From: Bog-473 sp963781955
Lineage (GTDB): Bacteria > Actinomycetota > Acidimicrobiia > Acidimicrobiales > RAAP-2
Length of the DNA: 64,000 nt
Reading direction: 5' to 3'
Assembly (NCBI GenBank): GCA_963781955.1
Contig: CAWAHU010000001.1
Coordinates: forward strand, 124,001 to 188,000
The position numbers and the translations under genes were made by a program. This document shows positions 25,199 through 33,101 of this stretch, one piece after another; position 1 is the first letter of the stretch; each line of letters starts with the position of its first letter. The notes beneath the pieces are model-generated. The model had not been told where the DNA came from. It worked only from the letters and a program-made list of their open reading frames with translations, and did no database searches.

Positions 25199-27187
25199 AT
25201 GCTGCAATTCGTGATCGCCGGACTGGTGTTGGGCGGGATCTACGCCATCGCCTCGGCCGGGTTGGTCATCACGTACACGTCGTCGGGGATCTTGAACTTC
25301 GCGTTCGGCGCCATGGCGTTCTTCATCGCGCGCCTCTACTACTTCTTGCACACGCAGCATGGGTGGGGCATCGCACCCGCCGCGCTGGTCTCCGTCGTCG
25401 TCGCGGCGCCGGCCCTCGGCATCGTCCTCTACGCCGTCCTGTTCCGGTTCCTGCGCCTGTCCTCGCCCCTGATCAAGGTGGTGGCGACGATCGGCCTCCT
25501 CGTGGCGCTGCCCGCGCTCGCCACGTGGCTGTTCGGGAACGAGGCCATCCAGCAGGCCCCGGGGCTGGCGCCCGAGCCGGTCGCCGTCTACCAGTTCCTC
25601 GGCGTGCCCGTGACGATGGACCAGATCATCGTGTACGTCTGCGTGGTGGCGACGGTCGTGGTCGGCGCGCTGGTGCTCCGCTACACCGAGGTCGGCCTCA
25701 AGGTGCGGGCCATGGTCGACTCGCCCGCCATGACCGACCTCTCGGGCACCAACCCGACCGCCATCTCGGTCGGCGTGTGGGGCGTGAGCACGTTCTTCGC
25801 CGGCCTGTGCGGCGTGCTGGCCGCACCGATCATCGGGCTCGACTCGGGCAACTTCACGCTTCTCATCGCGGCGTCGTTCGCAGCCGTGGTGGCGGCCAGG
25901 CTGCGCAGCCTGCCGGTGGCCGTGCTGGTCGGGCTCCTCATGGGCGTGGCCACCTCGCTCTTCCAGCGGTACCTCCCGCCGGCCAGCCAGTGGACGACCG
26001 AGATCATCGATGCCGTGCCCTTCATCGTGATCGCGCTGTTCTTGATCTACAGCCTGTTCCGTGGCGGCCGGGTGGGCGAGGACGACGGGTGGGGCGGCGC
26101 CCTCGACCGGGCCATCACCCCGCAGGGCGAGAGCCGGCTGGCCGGCTCCACCAGCCACGTGGTGGAGGAGGCGTCGCTCGGCTTCGTGGGGAAGTACGCC
26201 GGCCCGCTGCTGTTGATCGCGGGAGTTGCCGTGGTGCCCCTGATCGTGAGCGGGTACTGGGTCGGGCTCTTCCCGCAGGCCTTCGCCCTGGGCGTGATCT
26301 GCCTGTCGTGGACGATCGTCACGGGCGAGGGCGGCATGCTGTGGCTCTGCCAGATCACCTTCGCCGGCGTGGGGGCGCTCACCACGGCGCAACTCGCCAA
26401 CCACTACGGGTGGCCGGTGCTGGCGGCCGCACTGGTCGGCGGGCTCCTCGCGGCCGCCATGGGCGCCGTCGTCGGCTTCCTCAGCATCCGGCTGGGCGAC
26501 CTCTACGTGGCGTTGGTGACGCTCACCTTCGGCCTCCTGATGGAGAACCTGGTGTTCACCCTGCCCACCTTCGTCAACCAGGGCCTCGGCGTCACGCTCA
26601 ACCGGCCCGGGTTCGCGTCCTCGGACCTCTCCTACGCCTACCTGTGCCTGGCTGTGTTCGTGGTGATCTCGCTGTTCATCGTGAACATGCGCCGCTCGAC
26701 GACCGGGCTCGCGCTCAACGCGGCGCGTTGGAGCGAGAAGGGGGCCAAGACGTCGGGCATCAGCGTGGTGCAGATGAAGGTGATCGCCGGGTCGCTGGCC
26801 GCGCTGGTCGCCGGCATCGGTGGCGCGCTCTTCGCCATGGCCCAGACCACCTTCCAGCCCAACGAGTTCGCCACGTTCCTCGGGGTGGTCTGGCTGGCCG
26901 TGCTCGTCACCATGGGTGTGCGCTCGACCGCGGCCGCCCTCATCGCTGGAATCATGCTGGTGTTCCCGAACGCCCTCTTCCAGTACTTCCTCCCGTCGGT
27001 GACATGGCTCACCTACGCGCTGTCGATCGGCTTCGGCCTCGGCGCCATCTCGGCCGCCAAGTACCCCGACGGCATCCTGGCCGAGAACAGCCGGCGCCTG
27101 CGCCGGCTCCTGCTGCGACCCTCGGCCCCGCCACCAGTCGATCCGGGGCAGCTGGCCGCGCCCAGGATCGCGGAGGGCGTGTCGTGA
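25199..27187 (+). CDS. Branched-chain-amino-acid-type ABC transporter permease, LivH-LivM fusion
   Basis: A 662-residue membrane protein that joins both Liv permeases in one chain. Residues 1-285 match LivH (ASAGLVITYTSSGILNFAFG start, then several helices). A cytoplasmic linker of about 40 residues follows. Residues 325-640 match LivM, with the conserved LALNAARWSEKGAKTSGI loop that docks the ATPases and a late GALFAMAQTTFQPNEF segment. About fifteen transmembrane helices are expected. The pair would form the whole membrane channel of the importer. The stop overlaps the LivG start (GTGA). Liv-type systems in actinobacteria often import non-amino-acid carboxylates. The context of lipid-type catabolism favours that here, as inference. 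Confidence 0.9.
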   Translation: MLQFVIAGLVLGGIYAIASAGLVITYTSSGILNFAFGAMAFFIARLYYFLHTQHGWGIAPAALVSVVVAAPALGIVLYAVLFRFLRLSSPLIKVVATIGLLVALPALATWLFGNEAIQQAPGLAPEPVAVYQFLGVPVTMDQIIVYVCVVATVVVGALVLRYTEVGLKVRAMVDSPAMTDLSGTNPTAISVGVWGVSTFFAGLCGVLAAPIIGLDSGNFTLLIAASFAAVVAARLRSLPVAVLVGLLMGVATSLFQRYLPPASQWTTEIIDAVPFIVIALFLIYSLFRGGRVGEDDGWGGALDRAITPQGESRLAGSTSHVVEEASLGFVGKYAGPLLLIAGVAVVPLIVSGYWVGLFPQAFALGVICLSWTIVTGEGGMLWLCQITFAGVGALTTAQLANHYGWPVLAAALVGGLLAAAMGAVVGFLSIRLGDLYVALVTLTFGLLMENLVFTLPTFVNQGLGVTLNRPGFASSDLSYAYLCLAVFVVISLFIVNMRRSTTGLALNAARWSEKGAKTSGISVVQMKVIAGSLAALVAGIGGALFAMAQTTFQPNEFATFLGVVWLAVLVTMGVRSTAAALIAGIMLVFPNALFQYFLPSVTWLTYALSIGFGLGAISAAKYPDGILAENSRRLRRLLLRPSAPPPVDPGQLAAPRIAEGVS

Positions 27188-28074
27188 CGACGTTGCCGCT
27201 CGGGACCGAACCGGGCGCCGGCCTGGCCGCCCCGGAGGGGGCGGCGTTGGCCGCCACCGGCGTGACGGTGCGCTTCGGCGGGCTCACCGCGCTCAACGAC
27301 GTGTCCATCGCCGTGGAGCCCGGCCGCATCGCCGGCCTCGTCGGCCCGAACGGCGCCGGCAAGTCGACGCTGCTCGGCGTGCTGTCGGGGCTGCAGCGCC
27401 CCAACGGGGGCCAGGTCTGGCTCGGGGGAGAGAACGTGACCAACGCATCGGCCAGGGCCCGGGCCGGCCGCGGGCTGGCCCGCACCTTCCAGCAGCCCGA
27501 GTTGTTCATGGGCCTGACGGTCCGCGAACACCTGGTCCTGGCCTACCGGGCGCGCATGTCGCGGGCGCGCCTGTGGCGCGACATGTTCGACCTGCGTTCG
27601 TGGATGGCGCCGCCGAAGGAGGAGAGCGACCGCGTCGACGGGCTGCTCGAGCTGCTGCGGCTGACCCGGGTGGCCAAGGCGCCCGTCGCCGCGTTGCCGC
27701 TCGGCGTGTTGCGGCTCGTCGAGGCCGGGCGCGCCCTGGCCAGCGACCCCCGTGTGCTGCTCCTCGACGAGCCACTCTCGGGTTTGGACGTGAGGGCCTC
27801 GGAGAACCTGCTCGGCGTCTTCAGCCAGATCGTCGAGCAGGCGGACCATCCGCTCTCGATCATCATCGTGGAGCACGACGTCGCCGCCGTCCTCGCGCTG
27901 TCCCACACGGTCTTCGTGCTCGACTTCGGCGAGCGCATCGCCGCGGGCACCCCCGAGGAGATCCGCAACGACCCGGCCGTGCGCTCGGCCTACCTCGGTG
28001 ACAGCGAGTTGCCGACGACGCCGGCGGGGTCGGGCACGCCGGCCGACCCTCCTGCGGGATCCGAGGACCCATGA
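27184..28074 (+). CDS. Liv-type ABC transporter ATP-binding protein (LivG-like)
   Basis: A 296-residue ATPase of the LivG kind, energising the LivHM permease at the inner face of the membrane. Walker A is GPNGAGKST, the Q-loop follows in ARTFQQPELF, Walker B is VLLLDEPLSGLD and the switch histidine is in IIIVEHDV. The signature motif is LPLGVLRLVE rather than LSGGQ, a variant I associate with some actinobacterial LivG proteins. The start overlaps the permease stop by four bases (GTGA), and the stop overlaps the LivF start (ATGA), so the three are translationally coupled. A proline-rich tail follows the fold. Confidence 0.92.
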   Translation: MTTLPLGTEPGAGLAAPEGAALAATGVTVRFGGLTALNDVSIAVEPGRIAGLVGPNGAGKSTLLGVLSGLQRPNGGQVWLGGENVTNASARARAGRGLARTFQQPELFMGLTVREHLVLAYRARMSRARLWRDMFDLRSWMAPPKEESDRVDGLLELLRLTRVAKAPVAALPLGVLRLVEAGRALASDPRVLLLDEPLSGLDVRASENLLGVFSQIVEQADHPLSIIIVEHDVAAVLALSHTVFVLDFGERIAAGTPEEIRNDPAVRSAYLGDSELPTTPAGSGTPADPPAGSEDP

Positions 28075-28832
28075 GCGACACCGGGACCGGCCCGATCCTC
28101 GAGGTGTGCGACCTCGACGTCCGCTACGGGACGTCGCAGGCGCTCTTCGGCGTCTCGCTCTCGGTGGCCCCCGGGACGGTGGTGGCGGTGCTCGGCGCCA
28201 ACGGCGCGGGGAAGAGCACTCTGGCCCGCGCCGTGTCCGGACTGGTGTCGCCCGCGGCAGGGCACGTGCGGTTCTTGGGCGAGGACGTGACCGGCCTGCC
28301 CGCGCACAAGATCCGCACACGTGGCCTGACCTATATCCCTGAAGGGCGCGGCATCTTCCCCGGCCTGTCGGTGACCGACAACCTGCGCATGGCGGTGGCG
28401 CAAGAGCCGCGCCGGGAGCGCTCCGACGCCATCGCGCGCGCAATCGAGAGGTTCCCGGTGCTCGGGAGGCGATCGGCCCAGCGCGCCGGCAGCCTGTCGG
28501 GTGGCGAGCAGCAGATGTTGGCCCTGGCCCGCGCGCTGGCCGTGTCGCCCACGCTGATCATCGCCGACGAGATGTCCCTGGGGCTGGCCCCGCTGGTGAC
28601 CGAGTCGGTCTTCGAGGGCCTCGAAGAGGCGCGGCGCTCGGGCATCACGATCGTGCTCAGCGAGCAATTCGTGCACCGGGCCCTGGCCATGGCGGACACC
28701 TGCGTGATCCTGTCCCGGGGCCAGGTGGGCTGGTCGGGCCCGGCGTCGGACGCCGGTCAGGAGGTCATCGACCGGTACCTCGGGGAGGCGGAGGGGGCGA
28801 CGCCCGCCGGCATTGCGAACGGGTTACAATAA
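28071..28832 (+). CDS. Liv-type ABC transporter ATP-binding protein (LivF-like)
   Basis: A 253-residue ATPase of the LivF kind, partner of the LivG-like protein. Walker A is GANGAGKST, the signature LSGGEQQMLALARAL is canonical, and Walker B is IIADEMSLGLAP. The switch position reads LSEQFVH with Gln in place of His, as is normal for LivF. The ATG overlaps the LivG stop. It is followed by an inverted repeat and 116 bases before the substrate-binding protein gene, which may have an extra promoter of its own. Confidence 0.92.
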   Translation: MSDTGTGPILEVCDLDVRYGTSQALFGVSLSVAPGTVVAVLGANGAGKSTLARAVSGLVSPAAGHVRFLGEDVTGLPAHKIRTRGLTYIPEGRGIFPGLSVTDNLRMAVAQEPRRERSDAIARAIERFPVLGRRSAQRAGSLSGGEQQMLALARALAVSPTLIIADEMSLGLAPLVTESVFEGLEEARRSGITIVLSEQFVHRALAMADTCVILSRGQVGWSGPASDAGQEVIDRYLGEAEGATPAGIANGLQ

Positions 28833-28838
28833 CGGTCC

Positions 28839-28854
28839 TTCTCAGACCTGAGAA
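28839..28854. promoter_or_regulatory. Inverted repeat TTCTCAG-AC-CTGAGAA between LivF and the binding-protein gene
   Basis: Two perfect seven-base arms around a two-base spacer. TTACAAT occurs once on each side of it (28824-28830 and about 28862-28868). It does not resemble the TTGAC-N6-GTCAA operators. It could be a binding site for another regulator, or a short attenuating hairpin that sets the ratio between permease/ATPase and binding protein. No T-run follows. Confidence 0.45.
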
Positions 28855-28948
28855 CGTCGTTTACAATCCATCGCCGGGCGGTTGTACCGACCGCTCGGCA
28901 CAATGCCACGCAGAGGGGCCGCCGAGGTCCCGGGGGAGGAACCACGAC

Positions 28949-30217
28949 GTGCGACCGAAGTCCCGAACCATGCGCCTGCACCACCGGGCCGGCGCTGTCC
29001 TGGCGGCCGCCGCGGCCGGCCTGCCCATCGCCATGCTGGCGACCACGCCGGCGCCAGCGTCTGCCTCGCCGGCACCGATCACCATCGCCTACATCAGCTC
29101 GCTGACCGGGCCCGGAGGTTCCCAGGACGGCGACTCGCCGGCCGGCTTCCAGGCGCGGATCGCCCTGCAGAACGCGCAGGGCGGCGTGCACGGGCACAAG
29201 CTGGTGCCGCTCGTCATCGACGACCAGACGAGCCCCTCGCAGATCGCCAGCGCGGTGCAGGAGGCCGATTCGAAGGCCTTCGGCATCGTCTCGCAGAGCC
29301 CGCTGTTCTTCCTCGCCGCCAAGTACCCCAACCAGGCGGGGGTCCCGGTGACGGGCTCCTACGACGACGGCCCCGAGTGGGGCACCAAGCCCTACGACAC
29401 GAACATGTTCGCCTCGGACGTGGGGAGCGTTGACCCCAAGTACCCGGTGAACACCCAGATCGGGAACTTCCTCAAGGCGCACGGCGCCAGCGTGCTCGGC
29501 TCGTACGGCTACGGGATCTCGCCGTCCTCGTCCCGAGCCGCCATCGCCAACGCAGACTCGTTCAAGCACGCCGGGGGCAAGGTCGGCGTGCTTGACACCT
29601 CGATCCCCTTCGGGAGCGTGGCCTTCACCAGCGCCGCCCTGACGGCCAAGCAGAACCACGTGAACGCCATCGTGCCCAGCCTCGACGGGAACTCCAACTA
29701 CGCCCTGGCCACGGCCCTCAAGCAGGCGGGCGTGAAGTTCAAGGCGCTCTACGCCACGGGGTACCAGCCGAGCGTGATCACCTCGCCCGCCTGGAGCTCG
29801 TTGCAGGGCTCCTACTTCCTCTCCGTCTTCCGCCCGTGGTCGCTGCCCAACGCCGGCACCAAGCAGATGCAGGCGGCCATGCAGAAGTACGCCCACTTCA
29901 CCAAGAGCCAGTTCCCGAGCTTCGGCCAGTACGAGTCCTGGGCGGGAGCCGATCTGATGATCAAGGGTCTCGAGATGTCCGGGAGCAACCCGACGCAGGC
30001 GGCGGTGAACAAGAACCTGCGCACCATCAAGTCCTACGACGCCAACGGGCTCCTGCCCCAGCCGATCAACTACACGACCATCTTCGGGCACGACCTGCCG
30101 AAGCAGTGCACCTGGATCATGCAGGCCAGCGGGTCGGGCTTTACCCCCGTGTCGTCCCAGCCCTTCTGCGGGACCGACCTCGCCGGGACCGCGACGGCGA
30201 GCGCCTCGTCCTCCTAG
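28949..30217 (+). CDS. ABC transporter substrate-binding protein (Liv-type, Peripla_BP_6)
   Basis: A 422-residue secreted binding protein for the Liv-type importer. Residues 8-45 form a Sec signal peptide (basic start, AGAVLAAAAAGLPIAMLA core, then ASASPAP). The mature part begins ITIAYISSLTGPGG, the typical first strand of the type I periplasmic-binding fold. There is no lipobox cysteine, which is unusual for a binding protein in a Gram-positive-type envelope; it may be held by another means. The GTG at 28949 follows GGGGGAGGAACC; ATG 28970 is an alternative. The operon ends in a strong hairpin. The ligand cannot be read; the neighbouring enzymes suggest a hydrophobic or ring-derived acid. 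Confidence 0.9.
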   Translation: MRPKSRTMRLHHRAGAVLAAAAAGLPIAMLATTPAPASASPAPITIAYISSLTGPGGSQDGDSPAGFQARIALQNAQGGVHGHKLVPLVIDDQTSPSQIASAVQEADSKAFGIVSQSPLFFLAAKYPNQAGVPVTGSYDDGPEWGTKPYDTNMFASDVGSVDPKYPVNTQIGNFLKAHGASVLGSYGYGISPSSSRAAIANADSFKHAGGKVGVLDTSIPFGSVAFTSAALTAKQNHVNAIVPSLDGNSNYALATALKQAGVKFKALYATGYQPSVITSPAWSSLQGSYFLSVFRPWSLPNAGTKQMQAAMQKYAHFTKSQFPSFGQYESWAGADLMIKGLEMSGSNPTQAAVNKNLRTIKSYDANGLLPQPINYTTIFGHDLPKQCTWIMQASGSGFTPVSSQPFCGTDLAGTATASASSS

Positions 30218-30250
30218 GGCGCGCCCGCTCGGCCGAGCCTGACGGTCTGA

Positions 30251-30282
30251 ACGATGCCGGCGCCGGCAGGCGCCGGCATCGT
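30251..30282. terminator. 14-bp-stem hairpin terminator between convergent operons
   Basis: ACGATGCCGGCGCC pairs perfectly with GGCGCCGGCATCGT across a GGCA tetraloop. It lies 33 bases after the binding-protein stop and 46 bases before the DUF427 stop on the other strand, so it can end transcripts from both sides. No T-tract is present, as is usual for GC-rich genomes. Confidence 0.75.
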
Positions 30283-30328
30283 CGCGCCCGGAGGCGCCTG
30301 ACGGACGAGAGGGATGGGCGGCGGAGTG

Positions 30329-31009
30329 TCAGCCGGTCGGCGGCAGGTCGCAGGTGACCGACACGCGGGCGGCGTCGAAGCTCAGGTGGTGCTGCAAGGG
30401 CACGGACTCGGGGACCGCATCCTCGTAGCTCCACGCCACGTCCTCGAGCACGAGGTCGCCGACGTGGGCGCTCCAATAGGTCGCTGTGCCCTTGTAGGGG
30501 CAGTAGGTCTGCGTGTCGCTCCGCACCAGGAGGTCGGTGCGCACGTGCTGTGGCTCCACGTAGAGCCGTGGCTCGAGCGCGGTCTCGCATACGACCAGGG
30601 TGTCGGTGGTGTCGACGAGCACCTCACCGGCTGCCTCGACCCGGAGCCGTCGGGCCGAACGAAGGCAGTCCACCCGGTGGTACGGGTTGCGCGGATGTCC
30701 GAGCACCTGCTCGTCCTCCTCGTACCACGCGTCGACGCCGTCCCAGTCGACGCGCACGTAGCCGTCGGCGTCCGGGTCAGGCTGTGCGGGGACCCCGGTC
30801 ACGTCGGATGCCGGGATGGCGTAGGTGGGCGGGGACCCCGGACGGTGCACGAGCAGCACCCGCTCGCTGTCGATGACGGTGCGACCACCCTTGACCGCGC
30901 GGACGCGGCGACGGTGCGGTTCGATGTACGCGACGCGCTCGGGCATGGGCGCGGTGAAGCGCCCAGCCGGGCGGGAGCTGAGCGGGCCACGGCCGGTGGA
31001 GAGGCTCAC
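30329..31009 (-). CDS. DUF427 domain-containing protein
   Basis: A 226-residue protein ending in a clear DUF427 domain: a GEVLVDTTDTLVVCETALEP strand, then a YVEPQHVRTDLL turn, TYCPYKGTATYWSAHVG and a C-terminal VAWSYEDAVPE. The N-terminal half has a weaker repeat of the same beta pattern. DUF427 proteins have no settled biochemical role. The GTG at 31009 overlaps the stop of the DUF427-thioesterase gene by four bases (GTGA), so the two are translationally coupled; a longer N-terminal reading is only overlap. It is the last gene of the Rieske-SDR-thioesterase-DUF427 unit. Confidence 0.82.
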   Translation of the reverse strand: MSLSTGRGPLSSRPAGRFTAPMPERVAYIEPHRRRVRAVKGGRTVIDSERVLLVHRPGSPPTYAIPASDVTGVPAQPDPDADGYVRVDWDGVDAWYEEDEQVLGHPRNPYHRVDCLRSARRLRVEAAGEVLVDTTDTLVVCETALEPRLYVEPQHVRTDLLVRSDTQTYCPYKGTATYWSAHVGDLVLEDVAWSYEDAVPESVPLQHHLSFDAARVSVTCDLPPTG

Positions 31010-32211
31010 AGCACCGTGCGCTCGTCGACGGGCCCGGTACCGGCGGGGAAGGGGCGCACCATGGCCTCCACCGTGAAGGAGGCGAGCAGTCCACCGCCCT
31101 CGTCGTGCACGCGGCACTCCGAGTGAGTCATGCCGTCACCGGCGAACGTCGAGAGATGGCGGTAGAGCATCCAGCGGTCGGCGCGCACATCCTGGTGGAA
31201 CGACACGGAGATGGCGTTGATTCCCGTCGACAGCGTCCGGTGCGCCTGGTCCTGGCCGACGCCGGCGTGCGGGCGCAACGCGGCCGCAATCGACATGTGA
31301 CCGGTGAACTGGGCCAGGAGCGCGGCGTGGAGGGCGGGGTCGCCGGGCACGTCCCGGAAGCGGACCCACGCGTCGATCACCGGGGGCCCGACGGGGGCGG
31401 CCGAGTCGTTCGAGTAGGCGCCGTCGACCACCCGGATGTCTCGGCCCGTCACGGCCATGTCGTACGGTTCGCAGTCGTAGGGCCCGGCCACGTCGGGTGC
31501 CTCGGCCTGGTGGCGGACCACGTCGGGTGCGGGAGTGCCGAGCAACAGGGTCCCGGTGGCGACGCAACGACCGTCCAGGAGCGCCTCGACGCACAGCGAC
31601 GTGAACGAACGCCCGCTGCTGCGCTCCTCGAGCTCGAAGTCCAGGGGCCGGCGAGCGTCGGCGCCCCGCAGGAAGAGCATGTGCGCGGACACCACGCGCC
31701 GTCCGGGCGCCAGCCGGCAACCGGCCACGATGGCCTGCCCCAGCATCTGGCTGCCCTCGACGACGGGGCGGCGGCCGTCACTACGCGTGACGCTGACGAA
31801 GGAGCGGTCGCCGACCTGCCGCACGTCGAGCATGTCGATCAGGTGCGCGGCGTCGCCCCAGGTCGGGAAACGTTTCACCGTGAGGTCCCGGGGCTCGTCC
31901 CCCGGGCCCGCGTCGATCAGCTCCACTCGCACGCGTTCCTGGTCAAAGGCGCGGTGGCCGCGCAGGCGGTCGAACGTCGCGAAGTCCTCGACCGGGAGCA
32001 CCACCAGGTCCCCGTCGGCACCGAGGTCGGCCGTGTCCACGTCGGACTCCGGGAAGAAGAGCAGGGCGGGCTCTCCCTCGGCCTCGAGGGAGAGGCAGTC
32101 AGCGGACTCGGCCACCAGGACCTCGCCGCGCCAGGCACGCGCCTGGTAGGGGCACTCCTCGATGCGGGCGCCCGGACTCTGCGCGAGGGTCACCGCGGCC
32201 GCCGGGTCCAC
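31006..32211 (-). CDS. DUF427-TesB fusion (acyl-CoA thioesterase-like)
   Basis: A 401-residue fusion. Residues 20-100 resemble DUF427 (RGEVLVAESADCLSLEAEGE then LLFFPESDVDTADLG). From about residue 130 it is a double-hotdog TesB thioesterase: VEGSQMLGQAIVAG, a VVSAHMLFLRGAD strand, and the second hotdog with ALRPHAGVGQDQAHRTLS. TesB proteins cleave acyl-CoA to acid and CoA. The GTG at 32211 is used, with no strong Shine-Dalgarno; an internal start is possible. It follows the SDR by 16 bases and overlaps the DUF427 gene. The fusion plus an adjacent DUF427 protein hints that the two DUF427 units work with the thioesterase, which is inference. Confidence 0.8.
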   Translation of the reverse strand: MDPAAAVTLAQSPGARIEECPYQARAWRGEVLVAESADCLSLEAEGEPALLFFPESDVDTADLGADGDLVVLPVEDFATFDRLRGHRAFDQERVRVELIDAGPGDEPRDLTVKRFPTWGDAAHLIDMLDVRQVGDRSFVSVTRSDGRRPVVEGSQMLGQAIVAGCRLAPGRRVVSAHMLFLRGADARRPLDFELEERSSGRSFTSLCVEALLDGRCVATGTLLLGTPAPDVVRHQAEAPDVAGPYDCEPYDMAVTGRDIRVVDGAYSNDSAAPVGPPVIDAWVRFRDVPGDPALHAALLAQFTGHMSIAAALRPHAGVGQDQAHRTLSTGINAISVSFHQDVRADRWMLYRHLSTFAGDGMTHSECRVHDEGGGLLASFTVEAMVRPFPAGTGPVDERTVL

Positions 32212-32227
32212 GGCGTGCCGCGTCGGC

Positions 32228-33016
32228 TCACGAAGGGATGGTGCCGGCGCGGGCGGCCACGGTCACGGAGTGCATGGAGACCGATCCGCCATGGTGGAGC
32301 AGGGAGTGGACCACACCGACGAGGGAGTCGACGTCGACGAAGGAGCCACTGATCAGGTTGCCCTCCACCCACTGCGTCCCCAGCGTGGCGGCAAGATCGG
32401 GGTCCCAGGTGGTGGCGAACCCGGACATGGAGTCCCCCTCGCCGCCCATGCACTCTCCGACCACCAGGCGGGTGAAGCCGATCGTGGGATGTTCGACCCG
32501 GAACGCCTCGACGAGCTTGTCCAGCGCCGCCTTGCTGACCGCGTACGCGCCCAGCCCGGGCCATGGTGCGGTGACCGATGCGCTGACCGACGAGAGGTAG
32601 ACGGCCGTCCCCGAGGACGCCGTCAGGTGGGGAAGGGCGGCCGCGGTGGTCATCGCCGCGCCGATGACGTTGGTGGCGAAGACGCTCCGCCACGCTCCGG
32701 CGTCCATGTCGGCCAGACGGGTCAGAGGCCCGATGGCGGGCGCGTAGACCAGGGCATCGATACCGCCGAGGGCCTCGGCCGCCTCGGCCACCGCCGACCG
32801 GCAGGACTCGTCGTCCGTGACGTCGCACTTGACGGCGAGAGCCCCGTTGCCGGCTTCGGTGACGGCGGACGCCAGCCGATCCTCCCGCCGTGCGAGAAGC
32901 GCGGTCCGGGCGCCGCGCTGAGCCAGCCCGACTCCGATGCAGCGCCCCAACCCGCTCGACGCGCCCACGACCACAGCCCGCAACTTGGATCCTCCCCTTC
33001 GGCTTTCGCCTGTCAT
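32228..33016 (-). CDS. Short-chain dehydrogenase/reductase
   Basis: A 262-residue SDR. The cofactor motif VVGASSGLGRCIG lies at the start, with a basic ARRED after the second strand suggesting NADP preference. The catalytic serine lies in YLSSVSAS and the YxxxK pair in AYAVSKAALDK. The usual NNAG is replaced by YAPAIG. ATG 33016 begins 11 residues before the fold; it has no clear ribosome-binding site and lies inside a short TGTC-N6-GACA inverted repeat. It is 85 bases after the Rieske gene and 16 before the thioesterase fusion on the minus strand. It probably oxidises or reduces a hydroxyl/keto group introduced by the oxygenase. Confidence 0.88.
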   Translation of the reverse strand: MTGESRRGGSKLRAVVVGASSGLGRCIGVGLAQRGARTALLARREDRLASAVTEAGNGALAVKCDVTDDESCRSAVAEAAEALGGIDALVYAPAIGPLTRLADMDAGAWRSVFATNVIGAAMTTAAALPHLTASSGTAVYLSSVSASVTAPWPGLGAYAVSKAALDKLVEAFRVEHPTIGFTRLVVGECMGGEGDSMSGFATTWDPDLAATLGTQWVEGNLISGSFVDVDSLVGVVHSLLHHGGSVSMHSVTVAARAGTIPS

Positions 33017-33101
33017 GTTAGACAACCCGCGGGTGGCCCGACGACGGCCGGCGGCGCCCTCTGGGCGTCCGATCAGGGACCTTCCACCCTCCTGCCGTTC
33101 C

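Noticed and set aside
33014..33027. TGTC-N6-GACA inverted repeat at the SDR start as an operator
   Set aside because: Only four-base arms, not seen elsewhere in the window; too weak to list as a site.
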